From positions 1-37,685 of the forward strand of contig CALANS010000165.1 of the NCBI GenBank assembly GCA_937926105.1: a DNA stretch of 37,685 nt, given 5' to 3'. This document shows, one piece after another, positions 7,755 to 16,400 of the stretch. This DNA is from an uncultured Actinomycetes bacterium. Its GTDB lineage: Bacteria; Actinomycetota; Actinomycetes; Mycobacteriales; Nakamurellaceae. Positions within the stretch are counted from its first letter, which is position 1; every line of letters begins with the position of its first letter. The notes under the pieces are model-generated. The model saw nothing but the letters and a program-made list of their open reading frames with translations. It was not told the DNA's origin and searched no databases. The position numbers and the translations under genes are program-made.

Positions 7755-8371
7755 TCAGCCCGGCGCAACGCTACGAGGCCGCGGCAGTCGACGCATTGTC
7801 GGCGGCACTGTGGTCATCGGCCGACGCCGACCGGCTGTTCGCGATCGTCCGGCCGCGCGACTTCCACCCCGTCGACGACACGATCACGGCAGCCATGTTC
7901 GATCTGCGCCAACGTGGCATCGGCTGGGACGATCCATGGCTCACGGTCGAGAATCTGCGTGCATGGCGGCAGCGCTGGAAGGACCGTGTCGACTCCGGCA
8001 GGTTCGGCCAGCCGAGAATCGACACTCCGATCGAGGACATCCTCGACCCAGACCGCTGGCCGCTGCGGTTCGCTTCCCGGCCGCTCGTCTCGGGCCGCAT
8101 CTACGACGTCCTGACGCATATCACCACCGGTGACGTCGGGCAGGCTGCGGGCGAGATCGCCGCCGTCCGCCGCCATGAGGTCGCCGAGGCCACGATGCAG
8201 ACCGTGCACCGGATCCTCGAAAACCCGCCGCCCGGATCGACCCACGCCGAACGCCAACAGGCCGTCACCCGCGTCCTGCACGACTACCGACGCGACATGT
8301 CCGCGACCCACCTCTACCCGCAGCGGCCGGCGGCCCGCGCCTCTTCCGCGCTTCCGGATCTACGCCGATAA
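7751..8371 (+). CDS. Protein with DnaB N-terminal-like domain, no helicase core
   Basis: 206 residues. Residues 5-60 (RYEAAAVDALSAALW to LRPRDFHP-type and AAMFDLRQRGIGWD) match the helical N-terminal domain of replicative DnaB helicases, including the DFHPVDD segment. The RecA-like ATPase domain is absent: no Walker motifs, and the chain ends after a short basic tail. It might bind primase or a host helicase or load one on transferred DNA; this is inference. Its start overlaps the upstream unknown gene. Just after its stop comes copy 4 of the backbone element and the T4SS operon, so it probably belongs to a separate transcript. Confidence 0.6.
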   Translation: MISPAQRYEAAAVDALSAALWSSADADRLFAIVRPRDFHPVDDTITAAMFDLRQRGIGWDDPWLTVENLRAWRQRWKDRVDSGRFGQPRIDTPIEDILDPDRWPLRFASRPLVSGRIYDVLTHITTGDVGQAAGEIAAVRRHEVAEATMQTVHRILENPPPGSTHAERQQAVTRVLHDYRRDMSATHLYPQRPAARASSALPDLRR

Positions 8372-8384
8372 CCAGCCCTCACCC

Positions 8385-8406
8385 ACTACCGCGCGCGCCG
8401 CGCACC
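8385..8406 (+). promoter_or_regulatory. Backbone 22-bp element, copy 4 (upstream of T4SS operon)
   Basis: ACTACCGCGC, then GCGC, then CGCGCACC, ending 56 bp before the first T4SS gene at 8463. The 18 outer bases are identical to the other three copies. A purine-rich TTAGGA follows six bases later, as GAGG, GGGG or AAGG follow the other copies. Confidence 0.8.
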
Positions 8407-8462
8407 ACCTTAGGACAGTAAGTACCCGGTCCGCGCCGGGCTTGGAGTCAAGGAGGCTTCCG

Positions 8463-8786
8463 ATGAGGTATCTCGACAGGGCGTGGGCCCGGGCGGGCGC
8501 ATTTCTGATGGACGATCCGCTCTCGGGCGGGGACACGGTGACGATCCCCGGGTTGGCGCGGTTCAAGGGGATCGTGTCGGCGATGGTGCCGTTCGCCCTG
8601 GTGGCGTGCGTGCTCGCGGTGATAATCGGCGCGATTATCTGGGCGATGGGCGGGTTCACGAACAACCCGCACCGCGCCGCGTCGGGCAAGACCACAGTGC
8701 TCTGGTCACTGGTCGCCGCGATCGTGATCGGCGCCTCGGGGTTTGTCGTGGGCTGGGCCCACGACCAGGGCACGACGATCAGTTGA
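8463..8786 (+). CDS. Small two-span membrane protein, first T4SS gene
   Basis: 107 residues with two hydrophobic spans, about 38-62 and 78-98, joined by a short loop containing GGFTNNPHRA. Small two-span proteins at this place in actinobacterial transfer operons resemble VirB2/TrbC-like or DUF6112-like subunits; the assignment is tentative. The ATG follows a strong AAGGAGG at 8449-8455. It is the first gene downstream of the backbone 22-bp element, so it likely opens the T4SS transcript. An inverted repeat GATAATC-N5-GATTATC (8621-8639) inside the first span is probably a by-product of Ile codons. Confidence 0.7.
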   Translation: MRYLDRAWARAGAFLMDDPLSGGDTVTIPGLARFKGIVSAMVPFALVACVLAVIIGAIIWAMGGFTNNPHRAASGKTTVLWSLVAAIVIGASGFVVGWAHDQGTTIS

Positions 8787-8803
8787 GTGGCGGGCGAATC
8801 GTC

Positions 8804-9598
8804 ATGCGCATCTTCCCGTTCCCGCGCCGACATAGAGCGCTGTGGATCATTGCCGCCGTGTTGGGTGTCTCCGCGTGGGGATCATGGCTCGCTGCCACCG
8901 GTCGCACGATCGACTACGGCACCGGCTTCGCGCACTTCCCGGCATCGTCGGTTGCCGCGCCGGCGCCTGACGCCTCTCGTGTTTCGCCGGCGCCGACGAC
9001 GGGTATGACGGCGCCCGCTGCGGTGCTCGCGTCACGGGCTGCTACCTCCGCCGAGCCGGAGCTGCTCGTGATTGATCCGCCGTCTCGAAATGCTGGCGCG
9101 GCCGATCCGCCGGGTATCGTCGCCGGTCCGGTTTCGACTCAGCCGACGTTGGCGGGTATGACGGATCCGCTCGTCTTCACCCGCGCCCTCGCCGATCTCG
9201 TGCTTTCATACGGCGCGGGGGAGGAGCCTTCCGCCCGGGCGGATGCGGTGTTGGCCGTCGCTGCGTTGCCGCCACTGGGCTCCCCGTCCGAGCTGGCCGC
9301 CGATCTGCAGCGCTTCGCCCCAGCGCCGACGCTCGTGGCGTCTGGTGCGACGGTGATGTTCACACCGGATTCGGTGGCGGTATCGGAGTGGGCTGCGGCG
9401 CGGATCGCCCAGTTGCGGCTGCCGGCCGGCTCGTTCGCGATCGACGTGACCGGAAACCAGATCGTCACCGTTCCGGGCCACGCCCCGGTGTCGGCTGCGG
9501 TGACGTTCGGCGTGACGGGCGCGTGCCCGCCGGCGCTGTCCCAGTGCGAGGTCGACCGGATATTTCCGCGCACCATCGGGCAGGAGTTCGGCCCATGA
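8804..9598 (+). CDS. Membrane-anchored T4SS component, VirB8/TcpC-like candidate
   Basis: 264 residues: an N-terminal membrane anchor (about 9-28), an Ala/Pro/Ser-rich linker to about residue 115, and a compact C-terminal domain. The C-terminal part (TDPLVFTRALADLVLSYG, and a later strand-rich segment) has the flavour of the NTF2-like VirB8/TcpC domain. I see no decisive motif, so this is inference from topology and position between small membrane proteins and the peptidoglycan hydrolase. The ATG at 8804 sits next to the start of the hydrophobic anchor. The stop overlaps the next gene (ATGA). The protein would face the cell surface. Confidence 0.6.
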   Translation: MRIFPFPRRHRALWIIAAVLGVSAWGSWLAATGRTIDYGTGFAHFPASSVAAPAPDASRVSPAPTTGMTAPAAVLASRAATSAEPELLVIDPPSRNAGAADPPGIVAGPVSTQPTLAGMTDPLVFTRALADLVLSYGAGEEPSARADAVLAVAALPPLGSPSELAADLQRFAPAPTLVASGATVMFTPDSVAVSEWAAARIAQLRLPAGSFAIDVTGNQIVTVPGHAPVSAAVTFGVTGACPPALSQCEVDRIFPRTIGQEFGP

Positions 9599-10692
9599 AC
9601 CCGACTGCCCGCCGCATCCTGATCGCCGCGGCGACGACGCCGTCGGTCGCTGCGGTCGCCGTGGTGGTGCTGGTCTTCACCGCGTTCACCGCGCTCGCAT
9701 CCGGCTCCGACGACGGGAATCGGGCGGTGCGCGCCGCAGCCTGCAATCCGGCCGGCGCGGCGGTGCCGGGTCTGACGGCCGAGCAGACCGGCAACGCGGC
9801 GACGATCGTTTCGGTTGCTGCCGCCCGCGGTCTCGGCATCGACGGCGCGGTGGTGGGGGTGATGACGGCGCTGACGGAATCGTCCCTCATGAATATCGGC
9901 TTCGGAGACGCGGCCGGCCCGGATTCGCGGGGACTTTTCCAGCAGCGCGACTCGTGGGGCCCGGCCTCGGTGCGGATGGATCCGGCCGGCGCCGCTGGCC
10001 TTTTCTACGACCGGCTCGAAACCATTACCGGCTGGCAGACGATGGCGCCGTGGGCGGCGGCGCAGCAAGTGCAGCACTCCGCGTTTTCCAACGGCTCGAA
10101 CTACGCCGCCAACTACCAAACCGCCATCCAGATCGCCGCCGACCTCGGAGGCAGTACGGGATCTGCCGTACCGGCCAAGCCCGGTGACAGCACGGATGCT
10201 GAGCCGGCGGGCTTCGATATTGCCGCATTCTGCGCCGCCGATACGGCCGTGTCGGATGGTGTGACGGCCGGTGCGTGGGGCGGGTTCTCGAACGGGCAGA
10301 TCCCCGCCACCGCCATGTGTCCACTGTCGGCGGCCGGACAGCTGCTCCGCTGCGACGCCGCCACAGCGTGGGACGGCATGGCTGCCGCCTACCGGGCTGC
10401 GACCGGTTCGGCGCTGTGCATCACGGACTCGTACCGCAGCTACGACGTACAAGTGCGCCTTCACGCTGAGAAGCCGACGCTGGCGGCGGTGCCCGGCACG
10501 TCGAATCACGGCTGGGCCCTGGCTGTGGACCTGTGTGAGCCGGGCCGGGCCGGCATGGAGTTCTCCACCGCCACCTACAAGTGGCTGAACGCGAACGCGG
10601 CACGGTTCGGGTTCATGCACCCCGAGTGGGCCGAGCCTGGCCGCGGCCAGGAAGAGCCCTGGCACTGGGAATACACCAGGGGCACGCGATGA
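9595..10692 (+). CDS. Two-domain peptidoglycan hydrolase (lysozyme-like plus VanY/M15 peptidase)
   Basis: 365 residues. After an N-terminal membrane anchor (about 10-35) comes a lysozyme-like fold. Its candidate catalytic Glu is E95 (TALTESSLMN), followed by GLFQQR at 113-118, as in transglycosylase-like domains of Gram-positive transfer systems. The C-terminal domain is a D-Ala-D-Ala carboxypeptidase of family M15B: SNHGWALAVDL (303-313, zinc ligands H305 and D312) and PWHWE (355-359, H357). It therefore can attack both glycan and peptide bonds and would open the wall for the transfer channel, like VirB1. It overlaps its neighbours on both sides by four bases. Confidence 0.88.
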   Translation: MNPTARRILIAAATTPSVAAVAVVVLVFTAFTALASGSDDGNRAVRAAACNPAGAAVPGLTAEQTGNAATIVSVAAARGLGIDGAVVGVMTALTESSLMNIGFGDAAGPDSRGLFQQRDSWGPASVRMDPAGAAGLFYDRLETITGWQTMAPWAAAQQVQHSAFSNGSNYAANYQTAIQIAADLGGSTGSAVPAKPGDSTDAEPAGFDIAAFCAADTAVSDGVTAGAWGGFSNGQIPATAMCPLSAAGQLLRCDAATAWDGMAAAYRAATGSALCITDSYRSYDVQVRLHAEKPTLAAVPGTSNHGWALAVDLCEPGRAGMEFSTATYKWLNANAARFGFMHPEWAEPGRGQEEPWHWEYTRGTR

Positions 10693-11456
10693 CCGGTCAC
10701 CTGCCCGCCGCGCCGTTCATGGCTGACGGCACGACCGCACTCGATTCGCTGGGCAGCCAGGCCGTGCTGTGGGGCCTGGCCGCCGCAGTCGGCATGGTCG
10801 TTATCTGCTCCGCCACCTGGGCGCTTGCGTCCACCCACTCTCAGCCGCACGTCGCAGCGAGAGCAAAGTCTGGGATCCTGGTCGCGCTGGCCGGGGCGCT
10901 GCTACTCGGCGCAGGCCACACGTATCTCGCGTGGCTGTCGACCGGTCAAGCCGAGGCGTTCACCGCCGACCCCGCGTCCTATAAGGCCGAAACAGCCGCC
11001 CCCACACCGGGTGTCGAGATCATCGACAAGACCACCGATTGGATCGGCGCCGTCAACATTGCCCGCGCAGCAGGAGGCGCGGCGAGTGTCGCGGCCGACC
11101 GGCCGCTGCAGAAACTGGCCGCGACCTGCGCCGCGAAACTTGCGGCAGACCAAGGCGCCTGCCCCGCGGAGGGCCAGTACTACAGCGTGAAGCTCTCCCC
11201 GAGCCAAGTCGTCAAACTCTCGGCAGCCCTCACCCCGGCCATGATCGCCGACTGGGCGCCCACGTTCGCCTCCGACCTGTCCGGGCTCACCGACGACCCG
11301 CGGGTGGCGATGGCAGCTGCCCGCAACACCCGGAACGGCACCGCGCAGCTGGTGTTCATGATCGCAGTCGGCCCCTGCCCCACGCCCTGCACCCCAGAAT
11401 CCGACGGGGCGATCATGCCGGGTCTCATCACCCACACCACCACGGCGCACTGGTGA
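10689..11456 (+). CDS. Two-span membrane protein of the T4SS operon
   Basis: 255 residues. Two hydrophobic segments (about 25-47 and 58-78) precede an extracytoplasmic-looking C-terminal domain of roughly 170 residues with two cysteine pairs (ATCAAK...GACPAE and GPCPTPCTP), which could form disulfides. I do not recognise the domain. The ATG overlaps the hydrolase stop. Location between the hydrolase and the VirB6-like gene indicates a structural part of the secretion channel. Confidence 0.6.
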   Translation: MTGHLPAAPFMADGTTALDSLGSQAVLWGLAAAVGMVVICSATWALASTHSQPHVAARAKSGILVALAGALLLGAGHTYLAWLSTGQAEAFTADPASYKAETAAPTPGVEIIDKTTDWIGAVNIARAAGGAASVAADRPLQKLAATCAAKLAADQGACPAEGQYYSVKLSPSQVVKLSAALTPAMIADWAPTFASDLSGLTDDPRVAMAAARNTRNGTAQLVFMIAVGPCPTPCTPESDGAIMPGLITHTTTAHW

Positions 11457-11463
11457 GCGCGCC

Positions 11464-12453
11464 ATGACCACCATCACCGCAACGACGCCGCGTATCGAGG
11501 GGATCGCGGATATTCTCGGCGACGAGATCGGCTCCCTGCTGCGCCGCATCGCCCAAGGCTTCGTCGACGCCGCCGGTTTCCTGCTGCAGGTCACCATCGA
11601 CGACCTGAACGGCGGGCTGCGCGTAGACCTGTCCGCCGGCTGGATCCAGACCGTGCTCGGCCAGATGCAAACCCTCGTCATATCCCTCGTCGCCCTGCTG
11701 TTCGTGCTGCAGGTCATCACGGCGATGCTCCGCAAGGACCACCGCGGCCTGTGGCGGGCGATCGGCGGTTCCGCCCTCGCGCTGCTCGGCGGGGCAGCAG
11801 CCGCGGCGATCGCCGCCGCGATCCTGTTGGTCGTCGACCAGTTCACCGCGTTCGTCCTCGGCCCCGCCCAAAAAGCCGCAGAAGACACCATGGCGGCCGT
11901 GTTCGAAATGGACGGCGTCATCGACACGGCAGGCTGGCTCGTCGTCATCATCATCGCCGGGCTGGCATGTTTGGCATTCCTGTTCATCCACCTGGTGCTC
12001 ATCGGCCGGAACGCGATGGTGATCGCGACCGTCGTGTTCGCACCGTTCGCGTTCGCCGGAGCCACCACCGACCGCACCAAGACCTGGCTGGTCAAGTGGC
12101 TCGAGATCCTGATCGCGCTCGCTTTGGCGAAGTTCGCGATCGCCGTCATCCTGACCCTCGGCTTCCTGTCCTTGGCCGACAGCGTCGGCACCCCAGACGG
12201 GGCATCAACCACGCAGGTGATGACGGGGGCACTGTGGCTGTTCGTCGCTGCGTTCTCACCGCTCGCGACCATGAAGTTCGTGACCTTCGCCGGCGGCGAG
12301 CTCGCCGCCCCGCACCCCGGCTCCGGCTCGGAGGCCGTCGGCAACGTCAACTCCGCCGCCTACACCGCCTCCACGGTCTCCCGGCTCAACTCCGTCCATA
12401 TGCGCCGCCGTCGGGCGCCCATTCCGCCGAAGACCCCGGGAGGAACCCCGTGA
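11464..12453 (+). CDS. TrbL/VirB6-like polytopic channel protein
   Basis: 329 residues with about six membrane spans (around 68-90, 101-125, 157-178, 182-202, 215-240 and 255-275) and a basic, Pro-rich cytoplasmic tail (MRRRRAPIPPK). The central pattern, with a conserved hydrophobic loop around GRNAMVIATVVFAPFAFAG, is typical of TrbL/VirB6 proteins that form the inner-membrane channel. Its stop overlaps the GTG of the next gene. Confidence 0.8.
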   Translation: MTTITATTPRIEGIADILGDEIGSLLRRIAQGFVDAAGFLLQVTIDDLNGGLRVDLSAGWIQTVLGQMQTLVISLVALLFVLQVITAMLRKDHRGLWRAIGGSALALLGGAAAAAIAAAILLVVDQFTAFVLGPAQKAAEDTMAAVFEMDGVIDTAGWLVVIIIAGLACLAFLFIHLVLIGRNAMVIATVVFAPFAFAGATTDRTKTWLVKWLEILIALALAKFAIAVILTLGFLSLADSVGTPDGASTTQVMTGALWLFVAAFSPLATMKFVTFAGGELAAPHPGSGSEAVGNVNSAAYTASTVSRLNSVHMRRRRAPIPPKTPGGTP

Positions 12454-14096
12454 CCACCACCGCAGCAGCCACCGCCGCGTCGGTGCGGTTCACCCAGCGC
12501 CCCGACCGCAGCCTCGTCCTCGGCCTGTCCGCAACCCGCGCCATCACGCTCGCCAGCTGCGTCCTCGCCATCGCCGCAGCGACGGTCACATCAGGCATGA
12601 CGGCCGGACTCATCACCGCAATCGGCATCTCCCCGGTCGCAGGCTCGGCCCTACTGATGGTCGAGGGTCGAGCCCTGATCGAATGGACCCCCGACGCAGC
12701 CCGCTACATGTGGCGCGGCGCGAACGGCCGACTGCAAGTCCTTGCCAAACCCGACCGGCCGACCCCCGTCGGGGTGCTACCCATCCCCGGCAACGCGTTC
12801 CAACTCTGCGTCCTCGAGACCGTCGACGGAACAGCGATCCTGCGCGACAAGACCGCCGACACCTGGACCGCCATCGCCGCCGTCACCGGCAACGGATTCG
12901 TATTCGCCAACCCCGAAACACAAGACGCCGCCTGCGCCGGACTCGGCCGAGCACTGGCTGCGATCGGTAGCAGCGGCCAGATCACCCACATCCACATCAC
13001 CCACCGCACCAGACCCGACACCATCGAAACCGACAGCGCCGCAGACGATTCCACGTCGGCGCTTCGGGAAGTACCGCGCGTTGTGGATTGTCGTGACGCG
13101 TCACGACAATCTGCCCCGCAACCAGATGGCTTGCCCCACGCTTCGTCTCAGGCCCGGGATCCGCACAACCACCGCTCCCAGGAAGACCGGCCACCTGCGG
13201 CGGCGGTGATCTACCGGCAGACCCTCCACGAGCACGCCTCTAGCTGGCGGCACGAGACGTTGGTCGCAATCACCCTCGGCGGGAAAGCCGGGCGCGCCGC
13301 GATCCACCGAGCCGGCGGCGGCAAGACCGCCGCGGTCCACGTGCTTGCCGCGCATCAAGAAAGCCTCACCGACACACTTGCCGCCGCCGACGCAACCGTC
13401 GAAACCTGGCTCACCCCAGCCGACCTCACCGACTGGATCGCCGCAGGATATGACCCAGCCAGCATCCCCGTCATTGATCGCCTCCATGACGGCAACGCAG
13501 CTGAACCGCCGGATGACGAGGCGCCTCCAGCTGGTTCGGCATATTCCGGCCTGCATGCCGGCCCGATGGCAATTGCGGAAACCTGGTCGACGGTGCGCAG
13601 TGACTCCGCATGGCATCAGGTGCTGTGGATATCGAACTGGCCCAGGTTCGACACGCATCCCGCGTTCCTCGCCCCGCTGCTCCTGCCCGCCGGTGCGACC
13701 ATCACCGTCAGCCTGATCTTCGAGCCGATCCCCACCCCACTGGCGCTACGCCAGATCGGACGCGAAAAGGTCGCCCAAGCCTCGGATGCAGCCCTCCGAC
13801 GCCGACTCGGCACCCTCGACACCGCAGAACAAGCCGCCAGGGCCGCGGACACCGCCAAGCGGGAAGCAGACCTCGCCGCCGGACACCTCGACATGCGCCA
13901 CACCGCGCTCGTCGCCATCACCTCACCCGACCGCGCGAAGCTCACCGACGCGACAACCCGTATCCGACAGGCTGCCGCAGCGGCCGGATGCGACACCCGC
14001 ATTCTCTACGGGCAGCAACTCGCCGCGCTGAACGCCACCATCCTGCCCGCAGGATGCCGGCTCTGCGGCGACTGGCCACACCGAGGAGGACGTTGA
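12450..14096 (+). CDS. PrgI/SCO6880-like T4SS membrane protein
   Basis: 548 residues. Two adjacent hydrophobic segments near the N-terminus (about 30-75) are followed by a large cytoplasmic region, the layout of SCO6880-type proteins encoded directly before VirB4 in actinobacterial transfer systems. They are thought to dock the ATPase at the membrane. Near residues 200-250 there is a polar, low-complexity linker, and within it lies the 26-bp perfect palindrome at 13086-13111. The C-terminal part contains an Ala/Arg-rich helical stretch (about 440-480). Start GTG at 12450 after GGGAGGA; it overlaps the previous stop. The VirB4 ATG overlaps its last base. Confidence 0.75.
   Translation: MTTTAAATAASVRFTQRPDRSLVLGLSATRAITLASCVLAIAAATVTSGMTAGLITAIGISPVAGSALLMVEGRALIEWTPDAARYMWRGANGRLQVLAKPDRPTPVGVLPIPGNAFQLCVLETVDGTAILRDKTADTWTAIAAVTGNGFVFANPETQDAACAGLGRALAAIGSSGQITHIHITHRTRPDTIETDSAADDSTSALREVPRVVDCRDASRQSAPQPDGLPHASSQARDPHNHRSQEDRPPAAAVIYRQTLHEHASSWRHETLVAITLGGKAGRAAIHRAGGGKTAAVHVLAAHQESLTDTLAAADATVETWLTPADLTDWIAAGYDPASIPVIDRLHDGNAAEPPDDEAPPAGSAYSGLHAGPMAIAETWSTVRSDSAWHQVLWISNWPRFDTHPAFLAPLLLPAGATITVSLIFEPIPTPLALRQIGREKVAQASDAALRRRLGTLDTAEQAARAADTAKREADLAAGHLDMRHTALVAITSPDRAKLTDATTRIRQAAAAAGCDTRILYGQQLAALNATILPAGCRLCGDWPHRGGR
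13086..13111. repeat. 26-bp perfect palindrome inside a T4SS gene
   Basis: The left half is GATTGTCGTGACG and the right half is its exact reverse complement, with no spacer. It lies in the coding region for a disordered linker of the PrgI-like protein (residues about 213-221). Flanking bases do not continue the symmetry. A run this long is unlikely by chance in 38 kb. Possible roles: binding site of a dimeric regulator or partition protein, or a hairpin in the mRNA. Confidence 0.85.
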
Positions 14097-15451
14097 TGCG
14101 ACGAAGCAGAACGCCCCTGGTCACGACCCGGATCGACACCGGCGCAAGTCGTCGTCGAGCCGGGCGGCGCCGAGCCCGCGGCGACCATGGGTTTCCGGAT
14201 GCGGGGCTCGACGACGCAGCGCAGTCGGGCGGCAGGTTGACGCTGCGCATCCCGGCTGCTCATCGTGACACCACCGCCGTTCTCGGCGGCGGCTACCCGT
14301 TCCTCACCGGCCCGGCAGCAACCGAAGGAATGTTCATCGGCCACGACACCACCACCGGGCAACGGTTCTGCTTCGACCCCTGGCGGCTCTACGCCAAACA
14401 GATTGTCTCCAACACAAACATCGTCATCATCGGCAACGTCGGCTGGGGCAAAACCAACACCGCCATGGCCCTCGCCCTGCGCAGCATCGCCACCGGCTAC
14501 CGCGTCCTGGTACCCGGCGACCCGAAAAGCGACTGGACACGCCTAGCCACCGCACTCGGTGGGCAGGTCATCCGTCTCGGCCCCGCGAGTCCGGACCGAC
14601 TCAACCCCCTCGACCTCGGCACCGCGCCCGCCGGTGTCGAACCGCAGCAGTGGCTGGCCGCAGCAATGCAGCGCCGCGCGGCCTTGCTCGTCGCCCTCGT
14701 CGAAGCGATCGCGCCCACCCTCGCCCCGCTGCCACCCGAGCAGCGAGAAGCCCTCACCCATGCCCTCGACACCGTCACGCGCGCGAACGGCACGCCGACG
14801 CTGCCGCACCTTGTCGGCCAGCTGGTCGATGACCCTGCTGCGAACCCGCTCCGAGCCGCCCTCGCGGCGCTGTGCACTGGTCCGCTGGCCGGGATGCTGG
14901 ATAGGCCTGCGACCGCCACTCCTGACCCGGCCGCCCCGATGATCGCCGTCGGCACCGCAGACGTCGCCGACAACGACCTGGCCCATACCCTCGCCGTGCT
15001 TACCGCCACCAGCCAACTCGACGCCGGCGCCGACACAGGACGTCGCTTCCTCGTTTATGACGAGGCCTGGCGCATCCTCGCCTCGCCCACCCACCTCGCA
15101 CGAGTGAACAGCGAGCTGCGCCTGTCTAGAGCCCGCGGCACCTCCACCGTCCTGATCACCCACGCCTTATCCGACACCGACAAGGCAGCCGACGCCGGGA
15201 GCAGCGCAGCAGCAACCGCGCGGGGCCTTATTGCGCTGTGCGATACGCGCGTCATATTTCGTCAAGCACCCGGCGAGACCGACCGCACCGCAACCGAACT
15301 CACACTCACCGCCGCCGAACTGGAAGTACTCACGAGCCTCGGCAAAGGCGAAGCCCTGTGGAAGACCGGCACCACCACCCACCGCATCCACACCGACCTC
15401 GGCGTAACCGAAAAGTCCCTGTTCGAAACTGATCGGCATGGGCGGCCGTGA
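14096..15451 (+). CDS. virB4: VirB4-family secretion ATPase
   Basis: 451 residues. Walker A is at 113-120 (GNVGWGKT) and Walker B at 318-323 (FLVYDE), followed by AWRIL and the arginine-rich SRARGTSTVLITH segment characteristic of VirB4/TraC ATPases. The enzyme powers assembly and substrate transfer through the channel. It is shorter than many VirB4 proteins; the N-terminal part may be supplied by the preceding PrgI-like protein. ATG at 14096 with GGAGGA upstream and a 1-bp overlap with the previous stop. It ends the plus-strand T4SS run, facing the convergent EcsC-like gene. Confidence 0.92.
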   Translation: MRRSRTPLVTTRIDTGASRRRAGRRRARGDHGFPDAGLDDAAQSGGRLTLRIPAAHRDTTAVLGGGYPFLTGPAATEGMFIGHDTTTGQRFCFDPWRLYAKQIVSNTNIVIIGNVGWGKTNTAMALALRSIATGYRVLVPGDPKSDWTRLATALGGQVIRLGPASPDRLNPLDLGTAPAGVEPQQWLAAAMQRRAALLVALVEAIAPTLAPLPPEQREALTHALDTVTRANGTPTLPHLVGQLVDDPAANPLRAALAALCTGPLAGMLDRPATATPDPAAPMIAVGTADVADNDLAHTLAVLTATSQLDAGADTGRRFLVYDEAWRILASPTHLARVNSELRLSRARGTSTVLITHALSDTDKAADAGSSAAATARGLIALCDTRVIFRQAPGETDRTATELTLTAAELEVLTSLGKGEALWKTGTTTHRIHTDLGVTEKSLFETDRHGRP

Positions 15452-15572
15452 TACGGATCGCTGGGCCCGAAGCAACGTGACCCAGTTGTCTCGTCTACGC
15501 GTCAATGGCCAGCACGGTCTTTGGCGCGCGCCCACTGCCTCCCGGCAGCGGTTGGTCGGGCTTTGCTTCGGC

Positions 15573-16388
15573 TTAAATGCCGGCGCTTGTTGGACTCTCG
15601 GGCTTTACAGCTGTGTCGCCATGTTCCTCGATAGTTGTGGCTACTGTGTGGGGACTCGCTAGTTCTAGGCCTGCGAAGTGCCTGCGGAGCCTGTTCGCCA
15701 TCGGTGTGAACGTCGCGACGGTGACTCCTGCCGAGACGATGCCGCCGATGACGGGCACTACCTTAGCTATCCCGCGCGCGAAGGTCTGCTTTGTCATCTG
15801 CACGCTGAGCGCGGCGGCGACCTTCTTCACGATCGGGTAGATCGTGCCTTTGGTCAGTGCCTTTTGTGGGAGTTTCTTGGCGATCTGTTGCGAGACGAGC
15901 GTAGCGAGCTTCCCGATGCCGACATTCGCGGATTGGACGCCGAACATGACGCCGAGGAATAGCGTGAGGACGGCCTTCGTGCCGTCGTCGATCTCGTCGC
16001 CGTCACTGTCGAAAAGGTCCGGCCACGAGTATAGGTATGCGAGCTTCTGCGCGATCCGCAGCATGTGGCCGAAATATTGGGCGAGGTCTGCGGGTACGGC
16101 GGCGATCATGGTGAATCCGCCTGGCAGGCCAGTTGCTCCGGAGATTGTGGCAACCTTGCTTGTCTCCCAGCGAATGGACGCGGCTGCTGCTCGGCGCAGG
16201 ATAGCTGTATCGATGCCGGCACCCGCAGGCGTGCTATCGACGGCGCGCCGAACCTGCTCGGGCGTGCACTCGCGTCTGAGCGCCTTGCGCAGGTAGTCCG
16301 CTCGGTGGATGCGGACGCCGGGCAGCTTCGTGGCCGCGGCCAACGTTGATGAGAAGTGGTCTGCAGAGGCGATTTCTACTTCGATCAT
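15573..16388 (-). CDS. EcsC-like protein
   Basis: 271 residues from the ATG at 16388. The central region (GLPGGFTMIAAVPADLAQYF, about 87-106, then RIAQKLAYLY) and the downstream amphipathic, Gly-rich segments (GIAKVVPVIGGIVSAGVTVATF, 206-227) resemble the EcsC family, whose members are membrane-associated and of unclear biochemical role. Start choice: a TACGCT box lies six bases before this ATG, the leaderless spacing seen for other cargo genes here. The frame stays open to an ATG at 16628, so an extra 80 residues are possible. It lies on the minus strand inside a plus-strand transfer region, next to a nuclease gene, and is probably cargo. Confidence 0.6.
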   Translation of the reverse strand: MIEVEIASADHFSSTLAAATKLPGVRIHRADYLRKALRRECTPEQVRRAVDSTPAGAGIDTAILRRAAAASIRWETSKVATISGATGLPGGFTMIAAVPADLAQYFGHMLRIAQKLAYLYSWPDLFDSDGDEIDDGTKAVLTLFLGVMFGVQSANVGIGKLATLVSQQIAKKLPQKALTKGTIYPIVKKVAAALSVQMTKQTFARGIAKVVPVIGGIVSAGVTVATFTPMANRLRRHFAGLELASPHTVATTIEEHGDTAVKPESPTSAGI

Positions 16389-16394
16389 GTCGGC

Positions 16395-16400
16395 AGCGTA
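16395..16400 (-). promoter_or_regulatory. Candidate leaderless -10 box of the EcsC-like gene
   Basis: TACGCT on the minus strand, six bases before ATG. It fits TANNNT-N6-ATG, as at the glycosylase and AbiEi genes. No -35 is evident and no Shine-Dalgarno sequence lies before this ATG. If it is right, the upstream in-frame extension is not translated. Confidence 0.4.

Noticed and set aside
8621..8639. Inverted repeat GATAATC-N5-GATTATC
   Set aside because: Encodes Ile-rich membrane helix sequence; likely a codon effect, with no second copy seen.
9139..10665. 508-codon minus-strand open frame
   Set aside because: It is antisense to the VirB8-like and hydrolase genes, Arg/Gly-rich, with no domain; a high-GC shadow.
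15452..15572. Possible terminator between convergent virB4 and EcsC-like genes
   Set aside because: Only a 5-bp stem (CTGCC-TCCC-GGCAG) without a T-run; too weak to annotate.
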